NCBI GenBank assembly: GCA_964535025.1
Contig: CAZHRW010000128.1
Span: 1-5,632, forward strand
From: JAAYZK01 sp964535025
Lineage (GTDB): Bacteria; Planctomycetota; Phycisphaerae; SM23-33; FEN-1343
Direction: 5' to 3'
DNA: 5,632 nt
The notes beneath the pieces are model-generated. The model was not told where the DNA came from and did no database searches. It saw only the letters and a program-made list of their open reading frames with translations. Shown here one piece after another: positions 1-5,632 of the stretch. Both the position numbers and the translations under genes were made by a program. How positions within the stretch are numbered: position 1 is the stretch's first letter; the number at the start of each line of letters is the position of its first letter.

Positions 1-111
1 CTCCGGGCTCCCTCCGCAGCAGCAGCGGGACCGTTCCCTATGGGGACGATTCCACCTTATCTCAGGCGGAATTCTGTCCAGCGCATGGGGACAAGTTGAG
101 GTTGAGATCCG
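1..111. other. Leader upstream of exporter operon, no gene recognised
   Basis: No recognisable gene is seen here. One plus frame is open from base 1 to a TGA at 97-99 and could be the last 32 codons of an upstream gene, but the peptide (alanine- and proline-rich, ending RRNSVQRMGTS) has no recognisable motif, so I do not call it. The stretch should contain or adjoin the operon's control region. I found no convincing -35/-10 pair. An 8-base direct repeat ATGGGGAC occurs at 40-47 and 85-92, and each copy is the right arm of a short inverted repeat. A GAGG at 98-101 is the likely ribosome binding site for the GTG start at 112. Confidence 0.4.
33..47. repeat. Short inverted repeat (possible hairpin or operator)
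   Basis: GTTCCC-TAT-GGGGAC forms a six-pair stem with one G-T pair and a three-base loop. No T-run follows, so it is not a standard intrinsic terminator. A second, weaker inverted repeat TGTCC-N9-GGACA lies at 75-93. The shared GGGGAC arm could be a regulator half-site; it could equally be chance in GC-rich DNA. Confidence 0.2.
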
Positions 112-1469
112 GTGCGGAAACTCCTCGTCGTGGTGATCGTGCTGGGGCTGCTCGTCGGCATCCTGGCAGGGACAGGGGTGATAATCTCACGGTCGGCGAA
201 GGCCGGCGGGGAAACTCAACCGACGGTGGTGCAGGTGTACCGCATCACGCCGGGCGTACTCGTCGAGCGGGTCAGGGCGCCGGGAACGGTCGAGCCGCAG
301 ACGCGGGTGTCGATCAGCGCGCGGGTGTCGGCTCGCGTCGCGTCGCTGCCGTTCGAGGAAGGCGATCGCGTGGCCGCCGGCGACGTGCTGGTCCGCCTGG
401 ATGCGGCCGACCTGGAGGCGGCGCTGGCGTCGGCGGACGCCCACCGGGCGGCGCAGGAGGCGCAGATCGCCGTCCAGGCCGCCCAGATCGCCGGCCAGCA
501 GGCGCAGATCGAGGGCGTGCGAGCGACCCTGAAGGAAGCCCGGCGGGATCTGGCCCGCCAGCGGGACCTCCTGGCCTCCGGCGATACGAGCCTGTCGCTG
601 GTCGAAGAGGCGCAGCAGCGTGCCGACGAGCTGGACGCCCGACGTCGTGCCGCCGAGCATACGCTCCGCGCCGCCGAGCTGGGCCGCACGGTGCTCCAAC
701 ACGATCTCCGCGCCGCCGAGGCCGACATCGCGCGTGCCCGCGACGCCCTGAGCTACACCACCATCACCTCGCCCATCGCCGGCGTCGTCACCCGCCTCAA
801 CGCCAAGGAAGGCGAACTGGTCGTCACCGGCACGATGAACAACCCCGGCACGGTCATCATGGAGGTGGCCGATCTGTCTCGCATGTTGATGGTGGCCGAG
901 GTCGACGAGGCCGACATCGGCGGCGTCGCCGCGGGGCAGCAGGCCGAGGTCCGCTTGCAGGCGTACGGCGACGAGGTCTTCGCCGGCACCGTCGAGTCGA
1001 TCGCCCTGGCCGAGCAATACGCTCGCGACGGCACACGACATTACCCGGTCAAGATCCTGCTCGATAAGGCCGAGCGGCGGATCTACTCCGGCCTGACGGG
1101 CGAGGCGGAGATCCTCACCCGCCACCACGACGGCGTCCTGACGGTCCCCAGCCAGGCGGTGCTGGGGCGTCGGACCGACGAACTGCCCGCCGATATCCGA
1201 CGCGACAACCCCCAGGTCGATCCCGACAAGGCCTATACCTCGGTGGTCTACCGCTTCGCCGATGATCGGGCGGTCGCCACCCCGGTCGTCGTCGGACCCA
1301 GCAGCCTCACGCGCACCATCATCGAAACCGGACTGCAGCGCGGCCAGCGCGTCGTGATCGGCCCGTACAGGATCCTCGAGGCGCTTCGCCACGACCAGCG
1401 GCTCCGCGACGAGAACGCGCCGTCCCAACCCCCCGGTGAAGGTCCGACGACCGCCTCGGCCCCCGCACC

Positions 1470-1473
<4 letters not shown>
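112..1473 (+). CDS. MacA/HlyD-type periplasmic adaptor subunit of tripartite ABC exporter
   Basis: Membrane fusion (adaptor) protein that links the inner-membrane ABC permease to the outer-membrane duct across the periplasm. It has 453 residues. An N-terminal MRK followed by a hydrophobic segment (about 4-25) and no lipobox indicates a single membrane anchor, as in MacA. Then come the first lipoyl half (about 53-96, with VRAPGTVEP at 54-62), a long alpha-hairpin coiled coil (about 97-213), the second lipoyl half (TITSPIAGVV, 217-226), a beta-barrel domain (about 250-335), a membrane-proximal domain (about 340-430, VPSQAVLGR at 345-353) and a Pro/Ala-rich tail (436-453). At the hairpin tip R149, L153 and S160 fit the R-x3-L-x6-S spacing of the TolC-docking motif known in AcrA and MacA. 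Start: GTG at 112, preceded in frame by TGA at 97-99, with GAGG at 98-101 as ribosome site; the next GTG codons would remove the positive residues before the anchor. The stop overlaps the next start as ATGA. Family is certain; the transported substrate is unknown. Confidence 0.93.
454..516 (+). repeat. Three tandem 21-base units encoding coiled-coil heptads
   Basis: Units at 454-474, 475-495 and 496-516 encode QEAQIAV, QAAQIAG and QQAQIEG, an exact seven-residue period (Q-x-A-Q-I-x-[VG]). By hand count, units 1/2 and 1/3 match at 17 of 21 bases and units 2/3 at 15 of 21. They form part of the first helix of the adaptor's hairpin. Neighbouring codons do not continue the pattern. Confidence 0.75.
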
Positions 1474-2182
<709 letters not shown>

Positions 2183-2186
<4 letters not shown>

Positions 2187-3451
2187 AGCTCGTGGGCCTG
2201 CCGCTGCTGATGGGGCGCCTGCTGGTGCGGTGCGTCGTAATGGCGATGTGTCAGGTGTGGGCCAACAAGGTCCGCTCGGTGCTGACCACCACCGGCATCG
2301 TCATCGGCGTCGCATCGGTGGCGGCGATTATCGCGGCCCTGAGCGGTCTGCGGGCGAACGTGCTGGCGGAGTTCGAGTCGATCGGCGTCAACAAGATCTA
2401 CATCGCCTCGCACCGTCCCGGCCACGGACGTCACCGCCACGCCTCCTGGCGGGTGTTCCGCTTCGAGCCGGAGCTGTTCGACGACCTGGAGCGCCGCTGC
2501 CCGTCGGTCGGCCGTTACACGCGGATGCTTCACGACAACAGCACGGTCCGCGCCGGCGGCGAGCGCGTCGAGAGCGTTCCCGTGGTGGGGATCGAGCCGG
2601 CCTGGCACGATATCGAGGACCGCACCATTCGCCTGGGTCGACCGTTTTCGATGATCGACCTGGCCGAGCGCCGCCCGGTGTGCCTGCTGACGCCGAAACT
2701 GCGCGACAAGCTGCAGTTGCCCCGCGACTGCATGGGTCGGACGGTGCAGACCTTGGGCCGTCGGCTGCACGTGGTGGGGGTGGTGGAGCCGGCGAGGGAG
2801 CTGGCTATCCTCGGCGGCGGCCGCAGCAGTCGCGACGAGGTGATCGTGCCGTTCACGCTGCTGTGGTCGATGCGGAGCGACACCGGCTGGCCGTACGTCA
2901 TCGCCTCCAGCCGATCGCCGGAGGTATCGGAGGAGGCGCAGGCGGAGCTGCGGTTCTACCTGCGCCAGCAGCGGGGCCTGGCGCCGGGCGAGCCGGACAC
3001 GTTCCGCATCGAGGTCATCGAGAAGTATCTCGAGCAGTTCGACAGCCTGGCGGCCGTCATCACGGCGGTGGCCTCGGGCGTGGTGGGCATCTCGCTGGTC
3101 GTCGGCGGAGTGGGGATCATGAACATCATGCTGGTGTCGGTCTCGGAGCGTACGCGGGAAATCGGTCTGCGCAAGGCGGTGGGGGCCCGCCCGTCGATGA
3201 TTCTGCTGCAGTTCCTCGTCGAGGCGGTGGTGCTGTGTCTGCTGGGCGGGCTGCTGGGGCTGCTGGCAGCGTGGGGGTTGACGGCGGCGCTGGCGGCGGT
3301 GCCGGCGCTCAAACTGCACCGGGCTTACATCCCGGGGTGGGCGATTGCCTTGTCGTTCGGTTTCTCAGCGTCCGTGGGATTGATCTTCGGTTTCTTCCCC
3401 GCGCTCAAGGCCGCCCGCCTGGATCCGATCGAGGCGCTTCGTCATGAGTAG
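2183..3451 (+). CDS. MacB-type ABC exporter permease (MacB periplasmic core plus FtsX domain)
   Basis: Inner-membrane subunit that turns ATP hydrolysis into movement of its periplasmic domain and so pushes substrate from the periplasm into the adaptor and outer duct. It has 422 residues. An N-terminal amphipathic stretch (4-26) precedes TM1 (about 33-55, with the family motif NKVRSVLTTTGIVIGVA at 28-44). The periplasmic core follows (about 56-285), then TM2 (about 291-315), the cytoplasmic SERTREIGLRKAVGA coupling segment (321-335), TM3 (about 339-370), TM4 (about 383-405) and the C-terminal motif PALKAARLDPIEALRHE (406-422). The order TM1, large periplasmic domain, TM2-TM4 is that of the four-helix MacB superfamily. 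An ATPase domain is absent because the preceding gene supplies it. Odd feature: HRPGHGRHRH at 77-86 carries four histidines near the start of the periplasmic domain. The start overlaps the ATPase stop as ATGA and has a good ribosome site. Confidence 0.93.
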
Positions 3452-5072
3452 ATCGTGGATCAGGACAGGAAGCGGCAACGCCGTTCGCGCGCGTTTTCTG
3501 CTGGGGCTGCTGGCGGCGGCCCTGGCCGTCGGATGCGATCGGCCGTGGTCGATCGATCGGCTGGATGTGGCGGTGGACCCGGCGCGCCTGCGGGTGATCG
3601 AGCCGACGACGGCCGAGGCCCTGGCGCGGGGCGAGGCGGAGCGCGAACCCGAGGCGCCGCCGGAGACGTTCGCGTTGACGCTGGCGGAGGCCCGTGCCGA
3701 TGCCCTGGCCAACAATCTCGAACTGGAGGTGGCCCTGCTGGCGCCGACGATCGCATCGACGGACATTACCGAGGCCGAGGCATTGTTCGAGTCGATCCTG
3801 TTCGCCGACGCCGCCTACGTATCAACCGATACGCCGACCGCCACGACGCTGACCGGCTCACAGGTGGAGGCTTTTACCGCCGAGAGCGGCGTCCGCGTGC
3901 CGCTCCGGACGGGCGGGGAGGCGTCGGTGTCGGTGCCGGTCGTGTGGACGGAGACGAGCAACGTCTTCGCCACGCTGAATCCGGCCTACGAGGCCGACGT
4001 CAGCGCACGGCTGACCCAGCCGCTGCTGCGGGGGGCGGGGCTGTGGACCAACGCCCACCCGATCCGCATCGCCCGCGGCGAATGGCAGCTAAGCCTCGCC
4101 CGCACGCGCCTGGAGGTCATCCGCGTCCTGGCGGCGGTGGACCGCGTGTACTGGCAGCTTTTCGCAGCGCGGGGGGAACTGGACGTCCGCCAACAGGAAT
4201 TGGCCCTGGCCGAGGCGCAGCTCGAGCGGGCGCGACGTCAGGTCGAGGTCGGCACGGCGGCCGAGATCGAGATTCTTCGCGCGCGTTCCGGCGTGGCCGA
4301 GCGGGTGGAAGGGGTCATCGTGGCCGAGAACCTCGTCAGCCTGCGCCAGCGGGAACTCAAGCGGTTGCTGAATCGTCCCGCCCTGACGCTGACCGGGCCG
4401 ACGGAGGTGGTGCCGGTCACCGAGCCGGTCGTCATGCCTGCCGACCCGCAGCCGGCGCGCCTGGCCGAGGTGGCGCTGGAGCGTCGGATGGAGATGCTCG
4501 AGCTGGAGATCCGCATCGCCCAGGACGCCAGCACCATCGCCTTCCGGCGCAACGCCGCACTGCCGGTGCTGGCCCTGGACTACCAGTATCACCTCAACGG
4601 TCTGGGGGCGAACTGGAGCGACGCGTTCAACATGGTCGGCCGAGGCGATTACCAGGACCATCGTGTAGGGGTGGTGTTGGAGGTGCCGCTGGGCAACCAG
4701 GCGGCAGCCAGTCGGCTCCGCCGAGCGGTGCTCGAACGACTGGGACGCCTGGCCACCCGCCGCCGACAGGCCGACCAGATCCGCCAGGAGGTCTACGACG
4801 CCACCGATGCCCTGCGAGCGGCGTGGCAGCGGGTGCTGGCGTCGCGTGAGCAGGTGGCGCTGGCCGAGCGGGTCGTCGTCGCCGAGCAGCGGCAGTTCGA
4901 CCTGGGACTGCGCACGAGCACCGACGTCCTCGACGCCCAGGCCGCCCTGGCGGCCGCCCGCTCGGCGGCGGTCCGCGCAATCACCGACTACCAGATCGCC
5001 CTGGTCGACATCGCCTACGCTACGGGCACACTGCTGGGGTCCGCCCGCGTTCATTGGGAACAAGCGCCTTAG
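3444..5072 (+). CDS. TolC-like outer-membrane efflux factor, predicted lipoprotein
   Basis: Outer-membrane channel that forms the exit duct of the exporter, normally a trimer. It has 542 residues. The N-terminus (n-region rich in Arg, hydrophobic stretch 18-29) ends in a lipobox LAVG-C with Cys31 as the predicted lipidated residue, as in OprM/CusC-type rather than TolC-type factors. Residue +2 is Asp32. A spacer (about 32-75) leads to the two internally related outer-membrane efflux repeats. Repeat 1 includes TLAEARADALANNLELEV (79-96), RLTQPLLRGAG (189-199) and a helical region with VEVGTAAEIEILRARS (267-282). Repeat 2 includes LPVLALDYQY (383-392), VGVVLEVPLGN (418-428) and the matching LGLRTSTDVLDAQAAL (487-502). 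ATG at 3444 overlaps the permease stop by 8 bases; GAGG at 3431-3434, inside the conserved permease tail, is a plausible ribosome site. Length and both repeats are complete. Being last in the operon, it makes the exporter self-contained. Confidence 0.93.
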   Translation: MSRSWIRTGSGNAVRARFLLGLLAAALAVGCDRPWSIDRLDVAVDPARLRVIEPTTAEALARGEAEREPEAPPETFALTLAEARADALANNLELEVALLAPTIASTDITEAEALFESILFADAAYVSTDTPTATTLTGSQVEAFTAESGVRVPLRTGGEASVSVPVVWTETSNVFATLNPAYEADVSARLTQPLLRGAGLWTNAHPIRIARGEWQLSLARTRLEVIRVLAAVDRVYWQLFAARGELDVRQQELALAEAQLERARRQVEVGTAAEIEILRARSGVAERVEGVIVAENLVSLRQRELKRLLNRPALTLTGPTEVVPVTEPVVMPADPQPARLAEVALERRMEMLELEIRIAQDASTIAFRRNAALPVLALDYQYHLNGLGANWSDAFNMVGRGDYQDHRVGVVLEVPLGNQAAASRLRRAVLERLGRLATRRRQADQIRQEVYDATDALRAAWQRVLASREQVALAERVVVAEQRQFDLGLRTSTDVLDAQAALAAARSAAVRAITDYQIALVDIAYATGTLLGSARVHWEQAP

Positions 5073-5090
5073 GCCGGCTTCACGGTGGTT

Positions 5091-5119
5091 TTGATGTCGG
5101 ACGGACAGGTCTCGACAAT
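5091..5119 (+). promoter_or_regulatory. Candidate sigma70-type promoter for the downstream small gene
   Basis: TTGATG (5091-5096) and GACAAT (5114-5119) each match the consensus at four of six positions and are separated by exactly 17 bases. This would start transcription about 25 bases before the ATG at 5150. No convincing terminator separates the exporter operon from it, so read-through is also possible. The match is weak and unproven. Confidence 0.3.
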
Positions 5120-5136
5120 GACGGCGGCCTACGTAC

Positions 5137-5144
5137 AGGGAGGT
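5137..5144 (+). promoter_or_regulatory. Strong ribosome binding site
   Basis: AGGGAGGT lies with its GGAGG core (5139-5143) six bases before the ATG at 5150. This decides the start: the frame is open further upstream to 5054 inside the outer-membrane factor gene, but no ribosome site supports that start and the extra residues look like noise. Confidence 0.75.
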
Positions 5145-5149
5145 CAGCC

Positions 5150-5587
5150 ATGATAGCCAAGAGTCTGCTCTGCGAGGTTCTTGAGGCCGTCGAGGCGTTC
5201 GACGCGCGGGATCTTTGGGACCGTTTCGAGAACTTCCATTGCTTTGCCATCCATGTCGAGGGCGAGGCGCATCCCGTGGTCGCCAGTGTGATGGGCGCTG
5301 GCGAGGAGCAGTTCGGCTTGATGCTTCTCCGCGGGCCGTACGCGGCGACGTGTTTCGCGGCCCTGACCTCGAGGTCGGTTCGCGTCGCTATTGCGTCACC
5401 GTATGGCGCTTGCATCCACTACGCTGCGTCAGTAACTCGCGATGCTCCCCCGAATACCCGCTACTCTCGCACATGCTTGCCGTCATACTCAGCCAAGCTC
5501 TTCTCGGCAAGGTCGTCAGGAATCGCAGCAGCAGTCGTGGGTTCCCCGGAGTCCCACACGATAGTCTCGGCCAGATTATCGAGGTAA
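5150..5587 (+). CDS. Hypothetical protein, DUF7309-like N-terminus, probably truncated
   Basis: The open frame is 145 codons. Residues 1-74 look genuine: an N-terminal helix (CEVLEAVEAF), a DLW at 21-23, FAIHVEG at 32-38, then PVVASVMGAGEEQFGLML at 42-59. This resembles, from memory, the start of uncharacterised DUF7309-type proteins, which have a tryptophan in a helix, a short strand pair and a 'VMG..GE.FGL' motif and are usually several hundred residues long. Residues 75-145 are Ser/Arg-rich with no family character and lie partly antisense to a better-looking minus-strand frame (5461-5632). I therefore think the true gene was cut at or after about 5371 and that the annotated tail is accidental. 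No function is known to me. It has its own strong ribosome site and a 77-base gap from the exporter, so it is probably not part of the export machine. It may be a pseudogene. Confidence 0.5.
   Translation: MIAKSLLCEVLEAVEAFDARDLWDRFENFHCFAIHVEGEAHPVVASVMGAGEEQFGLMLLRGPYAATCFAALTSRSVRVAIASPYGACIHYAASVTRDAPPNTRYSRTCLPSYSAKLFSARSSGIAAAVVGSPESHTIVSARLSR
5365..5376. repeat. 12-base perfect palindrome at suspected junction
   Basis: GACCTCGAGGTC reads the same on both strands. It falls where the downstream gene stops looking like protein. A palindrome of this length is expected about once by chance in a window this size, so its position is the only reason to note it. Confidence 0.35.
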
Positions 5588-5632
5588 CGACCTGCGGCGG
5601 AATCGGACCCACCATCACGCCAGACCATCAGC
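5461..5632 (-). CDS. C-terminal end of unrecognised protein, runs off the window
   Basis: Read on the minus strand, the frame is open from the right edge to a TAG at 5463-5461, giving 56 residues with no start required inside the window. The peptide has normal soluble-protein composition, with many Asp, Glu and Ala and no Cys, for example GRYLDNLAETIVWDSGEP, and ends EYDGKHVRE. In this frame first codon positions are G-rich and second positions are the most AT-rich, as expected for coding DNA. The codon-aligned plus frame is also open but would be rich in Cys, Arg and Ser, so I prefer minus. I do not recognise the family. It converges on the truncated gene at 5150 and overlaps its doubtful tail by 127 bases, which supports that tail being spurious. 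An open stretch this short can arise by chance (roughly one in six for a random frame at this GC), so confidence is moderate. Confidence 0.5.
   Translation of the reverse strand, partial: LMVWRDGGSDSAAGRYLDNLAETIVWDSGEPTTAAAIPDDLAEKSLAEYDGKHVRE

Noticed and set aside
96..1067. Plus-strand frame of 323 codons overlapping the adaptor
   Set aside because: The translation is a Gly/Arg/Ala-rich low-complexity string, typical of the wrong frame in high-GC DNA.
187..1428. Long minus-strand open frame (413 codons) opposite the adaptor gene
   Set aside because: It is the shadow of a GC-rich real gene; the opposite strand encodes a complete, recognisable adaptor with all domains in order.
5062..5092. 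Possible terminator after the exporter operon (AAGC/GCTT and GCC/GGC arms, then TTTT)
   Set aside because: The stem is bulged and the four-T run lies eight bases beyond it, so it is not a convincing intrinsic terminator.
5054..5149. Upstream extension of the small gene to an ATG inside the outer-membrane factor gene
   Set aside because: The strong ribosome site at 5137-5144 points to 5150, and the 32 extra residues are Gly-rich noise.
5391..5445. Integron attC-like or CRISPR-like repeat
   Set aside because: The TGCGTCA copies are direct, only two, and no attC core sites, spacer series or long symmetrical arms are present.
5338..5632. Plus-strand frame open to the window end that could continue the truncated gene after a frameshift
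   Set aside because: It is codon-aligned antisense to the minus-strand frame, so being open is expected, and its product is rich in Cys, Arg and Ser with no link to the upstream domain. It is not fully excluded.

Overview
The window is GC-rich, at roughly 65-70% across the first 5 kb by eye. It is dominated by one four-gene, plus-strand operon, complete in the window, for a MacA-MacB-TolC type tripartite ABC exporter. An outer-membrane factor plus a periplasmic adaptor means a diderm (Gram-negative-type) bacterium. The ABC ATPase and permease are separate genes rather than fused as in enterobacterial MacB. The outer-membrane protein has the 'NLELEVALL...EAEALFESILF' and 'RLTQPLLRGAG' style seen in planctomycete TolC-like proteins. 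These points and the hypothetical gene downstream make a planctomycete (perhaps Phycisphaerae-like) source my best guess, but this is inference from style and not a proven placement.

Layout: positions 1-111 are a leader with no recognisable gene. The operon runs 112-5072: membrane-anchored HlyD/MacA-like adaptor (112-1473), MacB/LolD-type ATPase (1470-2186), MacB-type permease (2183-3451) and TolC-like outer-membrane factor with a lipoprotein signal (3444-5072). Each gene overlaps the next by 4, 4 and 8 bases, so translation is probably coupled and subunit ratios fixed. The ATPase and permease form the inner-membrane mechanotransducing pump, the adaptor bridges the periplasm, and the outer-membrane factor is the exit duct. 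The substrate cannot be read from the sequence, and no regulator or enzyme gene is adjacent within the window.

After the operon (5073-5632) the character changes. A 77-base gap holds a candidate promoter and a very good ribosome binding site for a small gene at 5150. Its first 74 or so residues look like the N-terminus of a larger uncharacterised protein (DUF7309-like, from memory). The rest of that reading frame looks like noise. From the right edge, a minus-strand frame is open from 5632 down to a stop at 5461 and looks more like real protein. I read the end of the window as a gene cut short at a junction somewhere between about 5371 and 5460, with a convergent partial gene beyond it. GC also drops there (57% at 5431-5490, hand count).

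The exporter is a known kind of system. The less ordinary details are an Asp at position +2 of the outer-membrane lipoprotein, a histidine cluster in the permease's periplasmic domain, a 21-base tandem repeat building the adaptor's coiled coil, and the broken-looking gene junction at the right end.
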